DNA of 13,270 nucleotides from Chloroflexota bacterium (GTDB lineage: Bacteria; Chloroflexota; Limnocylindria; Limnocylindrales; CSP1-4). The DNA lies in NCBI GenBank assembly GCA_013696945.1, contig JACCXQ010000116.1:1-13270 (forward strand), given 5' to 3'. The position numbers and the translations under genes are program-made. Below, piece after piece: positions 6,622 through 13,009 of the stretch. The notes beneath the pieces are model-generated. The model was not told the DNA's origin. It did not search any database and saw nothing but the letters and a program-made list of their open reading frames with translations. Numbering within the stretch: position 1 is the stretch's first letter; each line of letters begins with the position of its first letter.

Positions 6622-7044
6622 GCATCCCTCATCGCGGCGGGGTCCGGCCCGCAAGGCCATGGTCGCAGGGCGCGTGTTTCGTGAGAGAGAGCGGTTCGAA
6701 GTTGCGGCGCATCAAACCCATCGCATGGACGGCCGGTGCCCATGCCGACCCGTCGGGCCTTCGCAAGACGTCTGCAAGCCCGGTCGACCGCGTCCCGTGT
6801 CGGTGGGCGTCACCCCGTCGTTGACGGTCCGCAGGCAAATGCCGTCGTCACGCCATCGATCCGAGGGTTCCCAGCCCAGCGCGCCTCCAGCGAGCGGATC
6901 GCTGCGCGCCCGCCGCACTCCGGGGGTGCCCGGGACGATGCCCGCCATGCCGCAGGGCGCCGTGCGAGGCGCGGGCTTCCGCTACGTCTCGGACGCGCGG
7001 CGCGACAAGCTCCCCCCGCCAGCGGGCCCTGAGGAAGCAGTCTC
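6622..7044 (+). other. Intergenic region without a supported gene
   Basis: This gap lies between the divergent ABC operon (minus) and the membrane protein gene (plus) and must carry both promoters. Open frames here have no ribosome sites, no recognisable domains and read as GC-driven noise. No TA dinucleotide occurs from 6561 to 6982, so the TANNNT -10 boxes seen elsewhere are impossible over most of it. A TTGACG at 6821-6826 resembles a -35 but has no matching -10 at 16-18 bp. I see no tRNA or clear terminator. Confidence 0.5.
7031..7036 (+). promoter_or_regulatory. Ribosome binding site for GTG 7045
   Basis: GAGGAA lies about 8-9 nt before the GTG at 7045. It supports translation starting there, in a frame that does not match the downstream body of the gene, and therefore supports the frameshift reading. 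Confidence 0.5.
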
Positions 7045-7092
7045 GTGGCCATCGTCGCTTCGCTCTTCGCCGCGCTCAGCCGGTTCCTCGGT
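7045..7092 (+). pseudogene. N-terminal fragment of the membrane protein, out of frame with the rest
   Basis: GTG at 7045 encodes MAIVASLFAALSRFLG, a plausible hydrophobic, amphipathic N-terminus, with a good ribosome site. After about base 7090 this frame becomes Ser/Arg-rich noise. The hydrophobic protein continues in the -1 frame as FVNMALGWATILLFG from 7092. Reading T7092 twice, or restoring one lost base, joins the two. This may be a real mutation, a sequencing or assembly error, or less likely programmed frameshifting; no classic slippery heptamer is visible. Confidence 0.5.
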
Positions 7093-7100
7093 TCGTCAAC

Positions 7101-7757
7101 ATGGCTCTCGGCTGGGCGACCATCCTTCTCTTCGGACAGGTGCCCGAGTCGCGGCGGATGCTTCTCTCGTTCATCACGCTGGGATCCCTGGCGTGGGTGG
7201 CCACCCTGGTCGGCGTTCTCGTGCCCGACGTCGGTGCGTTCCTGGTCGCCGCGGTGCCCGCGCCGGAGGGCTTCGAGTCATGGGTGCGGCTCGGGATGCT
7301 CGCTGCCGCTCTCATCCTGCCGCTCCTGATCGGCATCGGTGGACTGCTCATCCTCGACCCAGCGGACCGGCCGAAGGGGATGGGGATGGTCGTCCAGATC
7401 CTCCGTGGCTACCTCTACGCGCCAGTGCTGGCGGGAGTGCTCGCATCCCTGTTCCTCGAGGCGCCCCTTCGGAAGCTCCGTTCGATGGCGAAACGCTGGG
7501 ATACCGCGCACGTCCCGATGATCGTCAAGCCGCGCGGGTACGAGAGAGTCGTGAACGACCTCGAGGACGCGCTCGACGCGGCCGGTCTCGATCTCCAACG
7601 GCGCGCGGCGTCCCGCGCGCTGGTGATGCCGGCCAAGCTCCTGGCGGCCGTCGGCGGCGCCGGAGTAGCAGGGCTCGTGCCTGACGACGGGAGCCCGGCT
7701 GGGACGGTCGGGCGCATCGTGGAGGCCGTCCGATCCCGCCTCGGGGTCCGCTCATGA
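7101..7757 (+). CDS. Multi-pass membrane protein of unknown function, probably lacking its true start
   Basis: From the first in-frame ATG the product is 218 residues; I do not recognise a named family. About four hydrophobic segments occur: ALGWATILLFG at the start, then roughly residues 21-48, 61-88 and 96-121. A cytoplasmic-looking domain follows, containing KRWDTAHVPMIVKPRGYERV and a helical stretch with DLEDALDAAGLDLQRR. The protein ends in EAVRSRLGVRS. No ribosome site precedes the ATG at 7101. The residues just before it in frame (RFVN) and the fragment at 7045-7092 suggest the natural protein began at 7045 and is now frameshifted. The C-terminus after GLVPDDG also looks abrupt, so decay is possible. 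No neighbour suggests a function. Confidence 0.6.
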   Translation: MALGWATILLFGQVPESRRMLLSFITLGSLAWVATLVGVLVPDVGAFLVAAVPAPEGFESWVRLGMLAAALILPLLIGIGGLLILDPADRPKGMGMVVQILRGYLYAPVLAGVLASLFLEAPLRKLRSMAKRWDTAHVPMIVKPRGYERVVNDLEDALDAAGLDLQRRAASRALVMPAKLLAAVGGAGVAGLVPDDGSPAGTVGRIVEAVRSRLGVRS

Positions 7758-7831
7758 GTCCGATCGTGAAACAGACGGCCTGCCAGGGGCGTCATACGAA
7801 CGTCGCCTCATCCATCCCGGCAATGGCGGCG

Positions 7832-7837
7832 TACCCT
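7832..7837 (+). promoter_or_regulatory. Putative -10 element of the penicillin-binding protein gene
   Basis: TACCCT fits the TANNNT pattern and lies 42 nt before the GTG at 7880, giving a leader of about 36 nt. No clear -35 is seen. The leader has no strong Shine-Dalgarno next to the start. Confidence 0.3.
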
Positions 7838-7879
7838 GACTGAGGCTCGGGAGCACCCTGGGCTGTTCTCCACCATCAT

Positions 7880-10800
7880 GTGAACGTGGCATATCGCGCG
7901 CAACCTCGACGCATCCGCCCCCTGAGGGGCCTCAACGACACTTCTTCGCTCGCTTCGCGGGTCGCGCTCGCCCGTGCGCTCGGCCGGCCCGCGCCACGTG
8001 GCGGCAGCGGGATGCTGCCCATCGTCTTCACCCTCTTCGTCCTCGGCCTCGTGCTCGTGTTCGCCACGACCGGCCTGGCCGTCGGCGGAGCGGCGGTAAC
8101 GACGTACAACCAGCTCGCCGAGGGGTTGCCGGACGTCGCGCGGTTCGAGCAGCTCCGATTCGCGCAGCCGACAGTGGTATACGACAGGACCGGCACGGTC
8201 GAGCTGGCGCGCTTCCAGGCTGAACGCCGCAACGTAGTCACGTTCGAAGAGATCCCGCCACTCGTCCTGGACGTGACGACATCGGTCGAGGACCGCACCT
8301 TCTGGACGAATCAGGGTTACGACCCGGCCGCCATCGCCGCTGCCGTGGCCCAGGCACTCCAAGGTCGCGGCGAGCGTGGCGCGTCAACCATCACACAGCA
8401 GTTCGTGCGCGCGCCCGAGGTCGGGCTGCTGCCCGCTGACGTGCTCGGGCCCGGCGCGGACACGTACGTCCGCAAGGCCAAGGAGATCATCCAGGCCGGG
8501 AATCTCACCGACTACGTCACCAAGACGTTCGGGGCCGAGGAAGGCAAGCAGCGCATCATCACCGCCTACCTCAACCAGATCAACTACGGCCACAACGCAT
8601 ACGGCATCTCGGCAGCGGCGGACGTCTACTTCGGGAAGCAGTTGGAGGAGCTGACGCCCGCCGAGGCCGCCCTTCTGGCCGGCCTGCCGCAGTCGCCGGC
8701 GACGCTCGACCCGTACCGCTTCGCGGAGACGGATACAGAGGGTCGCCTCGTGGTCCCCACCTGCGGCTCGGACCCTGCGGAGGGTTGCGTCGACGTGGCG
8801 CCCATCGTCCGACGCGACTACATCCTGAGCCAGGGCCTGGCGGCAGGGCAGGGCCGATGGACGCAGCTCACCGAGGCCGAGCTCAAGGCCGCGCTGGACG
8901 AGCCGGTCGTCCTCACCGGGGACAAGCCCCTCATCTACAAGGCGCCCCACTTCGTCTGGGCCATGAAGAGCCAGCTGGATCAGGTCCTGAGCGACCGGGA
9001 GCCAGCCGAGACGGGCGGGTATCGCGTCATCACCACGCTGGACATGCGCGCGCAGCAGCTCGGCGAGCGGTTCATCGAGGCGGCCACGATCGTCCCGCAG
9101 CTCTCCGGTGGCGCGTTCGACCAGGCTATCCGCGAGAGGGATCTGGGGCGCGATAAGTCCTGGATCCGGGTACTCCAGGGGAAGGAGGTCAAGAACGGCG
9201 CGCTGGCGGCGCTCGACTATCGGACGGGTGACGTGCTCTCGTACGTGGGAAGCGCGGGCTACTACCGTGACGACCTCGCCTCACCCAAGTTCGACCCGAA
9301 GGTGGATGTCGCGGCCGCCTATCGGCAACCCGGCTCGGCATGGAAGCCGGTCCTGTACGCGACGGCCTTCGAGGAGCGTGCGCTGACCGCGGGGAGCGCG
9401 CTGCTCGACGTTACGACCTCGTTCGCCCGGGAGTGGCAGCCCAAGAACGCCGACCTTGCGGAGCGCGGTCCGATCCGGGTTCGCGAAGCTCTCCACTATT
9501 CCCTCAACATCCCCGCCATCCGGGCGATGGACCGTGTCGGCCCGGCGGCAGTCGGCGAAGCCGCCCAGCGCGCCGGGATCGCCTTCTCCAGCGGACCGGA
9601 TCGGATGGAGCAGGCGGGCCTCGCGGGCGCCATCGGGACCGTCGAGGTGAAGCTGCTCGAGCTCACCGCGACCTACGGCGCATTCGGCAACGGCGGCGTC
9701 GTCACGCAGCCTCGCATGATCCTGAAGGTCACCGACGACGCGGGCGGCGTCGTGTTTGACGCTGGAACACCGGTGACGCGCAAGGTCTGGAGCCCCCAGG
9801 CGGCTTGGCTGGTCGGAGACATCCTCCGTGGCAACACGAACCCGGACGAGAACATCTTCTGGGGCCCGGCCTTCCAGATGTTCAACGGGCCTGGCGGGGC
9901 ATACCGGCCCCTTCAGCTGAAGACCGGCACGACGAATGACGTCAAGGACCTGTCGGCGTATGGCCTCGCTGCGCAGCCGGATGACCCGGCGAAGCCGGCC
10001 ATCACGGTCGGTGTGTGGATGGGCAACAGCGACAACACCCCGCCGAAGCTCGGCGACGCGACCCTGTTCGGGACGGACGGTCCCGCCCGCGTCTGGCACG
10101 CCTTCCTCCGCGAGTACCTCCAGGGCGAGCCCGTCGCCGAATTCCAGCGGCCGGGCAAGGGCCTCGTCCAGTCGACGATCGACGCATGGTCGGGCGGTCG
10201 CCCCGGGGAGTGGACGCGGGAGTCGGTTCGCGAGTGGTTCATCCTGGGAACCGAGCCGGGCAGCCGGAACGCCATCGACGAGCCTGGACTGCTCTACCGG
10301 CAGGCATGTGGTGGTGAGTGGTACGTCGACCCGCTCAAGGCCGAGAAGAAGAACGCCCCCGAGCAGTGGAAAGCTGACGTTCGCGACTGGACCGTTCGCG
10401 CTCGACGCGGGGAAGGCATCCGATCCACTCCGTACGGCACCCTCACGCGGTTCTTCTACGGCAAGAACGACTTCGGCGGTCCGATCATCCCCGCCGACCC
10501 GGTCGGCTGCGCCTCGCCGACCCCGAGCGGCGAGCCCCTCCCGAGCGGGGATCCGACCCCACGCCCCGATCCGACGCGGACGCCCCGGCCGGATCCGACG
10601 CGGACGCCCCGGCCGGATCCCACGCGCACCCCGCGGCCGGATCCCACGCGCACCCCGCGGCCCGATCCGACGGACGACCCGCGTCCGACGCCGGAGCCGA
10701 CGCTCCGACCGTGCGATCGCCCGGATCCGCCGCCGCGCTGCAACCCGACCCCTGAACCGACACCCGAGCCCGAGCCGTCCCCGACCGACGGCGGAGGTGG

Positions 10801-10963
10801 AGGCGGCGGAGGAGGCGGTGGCGGTGATCCCAGCCCCCCGCCCGATGAGGGCGGCAGCACAGCCTCGCCGACCGCCGCTTTGGCTGCGGTCATCCTCCCG
10901 GATCCATCCGAGTCACGGGTGCGCCGCTTGGGCCGGCGCCGGCCGGCGCGCCTCCTCCTGTAA
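7880..10963 (+). CDS. Class A penicillin-binding protein (GT51 transglycosylase and transpeptidase)
   Basis: This bifunctional enzyme polymerises lipid II into glycan strands and cross-links their stem peptides outside the membrane. The 1027-residue protein has a basic cytoplasmic N-terminus, one membrane anchor at about residues 46-72, and then the GT51 domain. The catalytic Glu137 lies in SVEDRTFW, RGASTITQQF starts at 166, and AYLNQINYGHNAYGISAAA is followed by TPAEAALLAGLPQSP. In the transpeptidase domain the active Ser486 and Lys489 form SAWK, the SLN motif is 541-543 and KTG is 681-683. The first GT51 motif has Asn where many homologues have His (EDRTFWTNQG). After about residue 870 comes a long disordered tail of PDPTRTPR repeats, Pro/Glu-rich sequence, a run of Gly and an Arg-rich end. 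The GTG at 7880 is the first start; GTG 7886 is equally possible. Family assignment is certain; the exact start is not. Confidence 0.95.
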   Translation: MNVAYRAQPRRIRPLRGLNDTSSLASRVALARALGRPAPRGGSGMLPIVFTLFVLGLVLVFATTGLAVGGAAVTTYNQLAEGLPDVARFEQLRFAQPTVVYDRTGTVELARFQAERRNVVTFEEIPPLVLDVTTSVEDRTFWTNQGYDPAAIAAAVAQALQGRGERGASTITQQFVRAPEVGLLPADVLGPGADTYVRKAKEIIQAGNLTDYVTKTFGAEEGKQRIITAYLNQINYGHNAYGISAAADVYFGKQLEELTPAEAALLAGLPQSPATLDPYRFAETDTEGRLVVPTCGSDPAEGCVDVAPIVRRDYILSQGLAAGQGRWTQLTEAELKAALDEPVVLTGDKPLIYKAPHFVWAMKSQLDQVLSDREPAETGGYRVITTLDMRAQQLGERFIEAATIVPQLSGGAFDQAIRERDLGRDKSWIRVLQGKEVKNGALAALDYRTGDVLSYVGSAGYYRDDLASPKFDPKVDVAAAYRQPGSAWKPVLYATAFEERALTAGSALLDVTTSFAREWQPKNADLAERGPIRVREALHYSLNIPAIRAMDRVGPAAVGEAAQRAGIAFSSGPDRMEQAGLAGAIGTVEVKLLELTATYGAFGNGGVVTQPRMILKVTDDAGGVVFDAGTPVTRKVWSPQAAWLVGDILRGNTNPDENIFWGPAFQMFNGPGGAYRPLQLKTGTTNDVKDLSAYGLAAQPDDPAKPAITVGVWMGNSDNTPPKLGDATLFGTDGPARVWHAFLREYLQGEPVAEFQRPGKGLVQSTIDAWSGGRPGEWTRESVREWFILGTEPGSRNAIDEPGLLYRQACGGEWYVDPLKAEKKNAPEQWKADVRDWTVRARRGEGIRSTPYGTLTRFFYGKNDFGGPIIPADPVGCASPTPSGEPLPSGDPTPRPDPTRTPRPDPTRTPRPDPTRTPRPDPTRTPRPDPTDDPRPTPEPTLRPCDRPDPPPRCNPTPEPTPEPEPSPTDGGGGGGGGGGGGDPSPPPDEGGSTASPTAALAAVILPDPSESRVRRLGRRRPARLLL
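10565..10660 (+). repeat. Four tandem 24-bp units encoding PDPTRTPR
   Basis: Four consecutive units cover residues 896-927 of the penicillin-binding protein, followed by half a diverged unit. Units 1 and 2 differ at one base, and units 3 and 4 are identical. The two pairs differ from each other mainly at third codon positions. This AABB pattern indicates stepwise duplication and makes the array a likely length-variable site. Confidence 0.9.
10788..10826 (+). repeat. Gly-run low-complexity segment in the PBP tail
   Basis: A GGN-repeat encodes an uninterrupted run of about a dozen glycines between a Pro/Glu-rich stretch and DPSPPPDEGG. It is a flexible linker-like element and a likely slippage site. 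Confidence 0.75.
10931..10944. repeat. 14-bp perfect palindrome at the 3' end of the PBP gene
   Basis: GGCCGGCGCCGGCC reads the same on both strands and lies 16 bases before the TAA. There is no T-tract after it, so it is not a standard intrinsic terminator. It may be chance in this GC-rich context or a 3'-end stabilising structure. Confidence 0.5.
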
Positions 10964-11050
10964 CACGGCTGCAAGCGCCCGTGGCTGGCCGGCTGTCGAG
11001 ACTGGGGATGTTCGGGGCCATGATGTCCCGGGGACTCTGACGGATACGTA

Positions 11051-11068
11051 GCGGCGCCATCGCGCCGC
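11051..11068 (+). promoter_or_regulatory. 5' leader hairpin of the TTG-start gene
   Basis: A perfect 7-bp stem GCGGCGC/GCGCCGC encloses the tetraloop CATC. It ends 7 nt before the ribosome site GGGAGG. No T-tract follows, so a translational or mRNA-stability role is more likely than termination of the upstream gene. Confidence 0.5.
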
Positions 11069-11075
11069 ACCCCAT

Positions 11076-11081
11076 GGGAGG
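11076..11081 (+). promoter_or_regulatory. Ribosome binding site deciding a TTG start
   Basis: GGGAGG lies 6 nt before TTG 11088. It is one of the best ribosome sites in the window and fixes an otherwise unlikely start codon. Confidence 0.75.
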
Positions 11082-11087
11082 TGTGCC

Positions 11088-11501
11088 TTGGCCACCGAGA
11101 AGACAAGCGAACGTACGAACGGCAGCGCGACCGGGAAAGATGAGCCTCGCAACCCCGTGGTCGGTGCGATGAGCACGGCCCAGGAAGCGGCACAGGCGAC
11201 GGCTGGTGCCGTGCGCAGCGCAGCCGAGACCGCTGCCGACCGACTGCCCGCTGCTGTCGCGACGGCTCAGGACGTCTCGCGCGACACCGCGCGCACGCTC
11301 GACGAGCTCCCGGACCAGGCGCTCGTGATCGGCACGAGCTTCTCGCTCGGCCTGGGTGTCGGACTGTTCATGACCGGTTCGAACCGACTCCTGGTGCTCC
11401 TGGCGGTCGCTCCGGCAGCGGCCATGGCAGCGACCCTCCTCAACCGCGAGGGCGGCGAGAGCGCCACTCAGCCGCGCACGGCACGGGGAGCGGCCCGCTA
11501 G
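11088..11501 (+). CDS. Ala-rich protein with hydrophobic C-terminal segment, unknown function
   Basis: The 137-residue product starts at TTG, supported by a strong ribosome site. Residues 1-25 are polar and charged. Residues 26-75 are Ala-rich with regularly spaced Ser, Thr, Glu, Asp and Arg, as in an amphipathic or coiled helix (EAAQATAGAVRSAAETAADR). From about 80 to 117 there is a hydrophobic stretch, LVIGTSFSLGLGVGLFMTG and LLVLLAVAPAAAMAATLL, long enough for one or two membrane segments, then a basic tail. The layout resembles the small membrane-anchored, stress-associated proteins of the DUF883/ElaB or YtxH type, but I see no diagnostic motif, so this is only an analogy. It stands 124 nt after the PBP gene, with its own leader hairpin. 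Confidence 0.75.
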   Translation: MATEKTSERTNGSATGKDEPRNPVVGAMSTAQEAAQATAGAVRSAAETAADRLPAAVATAQDVSRDTARTLDELPDQALVIGTSFSLGLGVGLFMTGSNRLLVLLAVAPAAAMAATLLNREGGESATQPRTARGAAR

Positions 11502-11539
11502 GGAGTGGACAGGACCGCAGACGGTCCGAAAGCACGCGG

Positions 11540-11545
11540 TACCAT
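11540..11545 (+). promoter_or_regulatory. Possible -10 element overlapping an inverted repeat
   Basis: TACCAT matches the element proposed for lpd. It overlaps the left arm of the palindrome at 11542-11580. If used, transcription would start inside the inverted repeat and the full hairpin would not form in that RNA, so the repeat would act as DNA, for example as an operator. Confidence 0.25.
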
Positions 11546-11580
11546 GGCCTGCCGGCCGGCCGGTGCCGGCGAGGCCATGG
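11542..11580 (+). promoter_or_regulatory. Large hairpin or operator-like inverted repeat
   Basis: The arms CCATGGCCTGCCGGC (11542-11556) and GCCGGC plus AGGCCATGG (11565-11570 and 11572-11580) pair over 15 bp, with a single G bulge at 11571 and an 8-nt loop. The right arm runs into the ribosome site GGGAGGGG (11579-11586) of the next gene, so a folded RNA would partly mask it. No T-tract is present. It is the strongest inverted repeat I found in the window. Confidence 0.7.
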
Positions 11581-11594
11581 GAGGGGACCGCCGC

Positions 11595-11927
11595 ATGCTC
11601 ATCCGCATCCACCGCGCAACGGTCGAGGCCGGCCGCGACTGGGAGTTCAGCCAGGGCATCCGTGAGAAGGCCATCCCGGAGGTCGAGAAGGTCGAAGGGA
11701 TCGAATACAGCGTCTTCGGGCGCCGCTTCGAAGGGCAGCGACACCAGTTCATCAACGTGACGCTGTGGCGGGACTATGACGCGATCCGACAGCACACGGG
11801 TGAGGACGTGCAGACCAGGCTCATCTTCGACGGTGAGTCGGAGATGATCGTGGAGAGCACCGTGGAGTACTACGAGGCCTTTGGCGCAACGGACCCCGAA
11901 GAGCTCGCGGAGGGCGAGCGGCCCTAG
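11595..11927 (+). CDS. Small dimeric alpha/beta-barrel protein, ABM-like
   Basis: The 110-residue product starts MLIRIHRATVEAGRDWEF and has the alternating beta-alpha-beta layout of the dimeric ferredoxin-like barrel proteins (antibiotic biosynthesis monooxygenase and related stress-responsive domains). Features are an N-terminal strand, a helix with KAIPEVEKVEGIEYSVFGRR, a strand with HQFINVTLWRDYDAI and a C-terminal strand ESTVEYYEAFG. There is no cofactor motif that fixes a function; members include small oxygenases, haem-degrading enzymes and regulators. I chose the ATG at 11595, since GGGAGGGG lies 8 nt upstream; a longer reading from 11505 would run through the inverted repeat. It ends 4 nt before the convergent stop of the response regulator gene. 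Confidence 0.75.
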   Translation: MLIRIHRATVEAGRDWEFSQGIREKAIPEVEKVEGIEYSVFGRRFEGQRHQFINVTLWRDYDAIRQHTGEDVQTRLIFDGESEMIVESTVEYYEAFGATDPEELAEGERP

Positions 11928-11931
11928 CGAC

Positions 11932-12729
11932 TCACTCGGTCGGGGGCACGCCCGTGGTCGATCCGGTCTGATCCGCCGCCCCCGCCCCCGCGGTCGTGCG
12001 TGCGGGCACCGGGTCCCGGACCACCGGTTCGCTGAGATCGCCCTCGGTGTCGAGCACGTAGCCGATGCCCTGGAACGTGCGGATAGGCCCGGGCTCGCCA
12101 GGGGCCGCGCCCAGCTTGCGACGCACCCGGCTGATCCAGACGCGCAGGTACTGGAGGTCGTCCCGGTACTCCGGACCCCAGACCTTGGTCAGGAGTTCGC
12201 TGTGGAGCACGACCTTCCCGGCATGCGCGGCGAGGTGCTGGAGAAGGAGCCACTCAGTGCGGCTCAGGGGCACGAGATCGCCGGCTTTCCGCAGCAGCCG
12301 GCGCTCGAGATCTATCTCGATGTCCTGGAAAGCGACGATCCCGGCGCCCGGCGACCCTCCACTCGCTCGGCGAAGGACCGCGCGCACCCGAGCCGCCAGC
12401 TCGTCAGGGTGGAACGGCTTCGCGATGTAGTCGTCCGCCCCGAGGTCGAGACCCTTCGCCTTGTCGCTCGTCGCGCCCTTCGCCGTCAGGAGGATGACGG
12501 GCACCGGTCGCCACTCCCGGAGCTGGCGCATGACCTCGATGCCATCGAGGTCGGGCATCACGATGTCGAGCAGGACGATGTCGGGGCGGACCTCCTCCGC
12601 CTTCTTCAGCGCTTCTTCCCCGCCGGACGCCGTCACGACCCGAAAGCCCTCTTCCTGCAAGGTGAGCGCCACGAGCTTCGTGATGCGCGGCTCGTCATCG
12701 GCGACGAGCACGAGTGGTTGTGTATTCAC
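11932..12729 (-). CDS. OmpR/PhoB-family response regulator, KdpE-like
   Basis: A two-component DNA-binding regulator. From the GTG at 12729 it has 265 residues. The receiver domain shows the acidic pair Asp11-Asp12, phospho-acceptor Asp55 (VLLDIVMPDLDG), Thr82 (ILLTAKG) and Lys104 (YIAKPF), so all switch residues are present. The winged-helix effector domain runs from about residue 130, with LSRTEWLLLQHLAAHAGKVV, LLTKVWGPEY, LRVWISRVRRKLG and a final IRTFQGIGYVLD. The WGPEY...YLRVWI stretch is like that of KdpE. About 38 Pro/Thr/Ala-rich residues follow the domain, more than usual. The start is set by AGGAGG 4 nt before the GTG; an ATG at 12753 is the alternative. No sensor kinase or kdp gene is in view, so its partner and targets are unknown. 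Confidence 0.92.
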   Translation of the reverse strand: MNTQPLVLVADDEPRITKLVALTLQEEGFRVVTASGGEEALKKAEEVRPDIVLLDIVMPDLDGIEVMRQLREWRPVPVILLTAKGATSDKAKGLDLGADDYIAKPFHPDELAARVRAVLRRASGGSPGAGIVAFQDIEIDLERRLLRKAGDLVPLSRTEWLLLQHLAAHAGKVVLHSELLTKVWGPEYRDDLQYLRVWISRVRRKLGAAPGEPGPIRTFQGIGYVLDTEGDLSEPVVRDPVPARTTAGAGAADQTGSTTGVPPTE

Positions 12730-12733
12730 GGTC

Positions 12734-12739
12734 CCTCCT
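12734..12739 (-). promoter_or_regulatory. Ribosome binding site deciding the regulator start
   Basis: AGGAGG on the minus strand lies 4 nt before GTG 12729. It selects this codon over ATG 12753, which has no comparable site, and gives a receiver domain of normal N-terminal length. Confidence 0.7.
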
Positions 12740-12854
12740 CGACCCAGGAGCATGTCTGTTCCCGTCACTGGCTCGATCCTGCGACGACGGGCAGCGGCGG
12801 TGGGTACGTTTGCCGGGGTGTAGCCCATGCCCACTCGGGCGCACTGCAAGATGA

Positions 12855-12860
12855 ACGGTA
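12855..12860 (-). promoter_or_regulatory. Candidate -10 element of the response regulator
   Basis: The minus strand reads TACCGT (TANNNT). It would give a leader of about 118 nt, much longer than for the other genes here. There is no clear -35. Confidence 0.25.
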
Positions 12861-12955
12861 GCCGCGACCGAGCGCGAGCGAAAGCGGCCTCCCGCAACTG
12901 GTATGCCCCTGTAACGCGACCCTGAGGTGACCTCCATGCCGCTCCGCGCGACGAA

Positions 12956-12961
12956 TAGCAT
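12956..12961 (+). promoter_or_regulatory. Candidate -10 element before the right-end ORF
   Basis: TAGCAT on the plus strand lies 48 nt before the ATG at 13010. It has the TANNNT pattern only; support is weak. Confidence 0.2.
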
Positions 12962-13009
12962 GGCCGACCTGCCTTCGTCGAGCGAGATGACCCACACCTG
13001 GAGGATCAG

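Larger units (their letters stand above)
12730..13009. other. Intergenic region between the response regulator and the right-end ORF
   Basis: Only short frames with no recognisable protein sequence occur here. It holds a candidate minus-strand -10 element for the regulator and a candidate plus-strand element for the small ORF at 13010, which makes it a divergent promoter region. I see no RNA gene or strong terminator. Confidence 0.4.

Noticed and set aside
6685..6720. tRNA-like T-loop motif GGTTCGAA
   Set aside because: The flanking bases do not form a T-stem, and no acceptor, D or anticodon arms can be placed around it.
6179..7684. A 501-codon plus-strand frame spanning the ABC ATPase start, the gap and the membrane protein
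   Set aside because: Ser/Arg/Pro-rich throughout, with no ribosome site and no motif; it overlaps two better-supported frames.
10565..10660. CRISPR-like direct repeats
   Set aside because: The units are contiguous, without spacers, and lie in frame within the penicillin-binding protein as PDPTRTPR repeats.
11007..11035. Possible terminator hairpin after the PBP gene (CGGG...CCCG)
   Set aside because: The stem is only 4-5 bp with a 10-nt loop and no T-tract.
11505..11594. N-terminal extension of the ABM-like protein from 11505
   Set aside because: It reads through the inverted repeat, and the ATG at 11595 has a strong ribosome site and matches the start of the domain.
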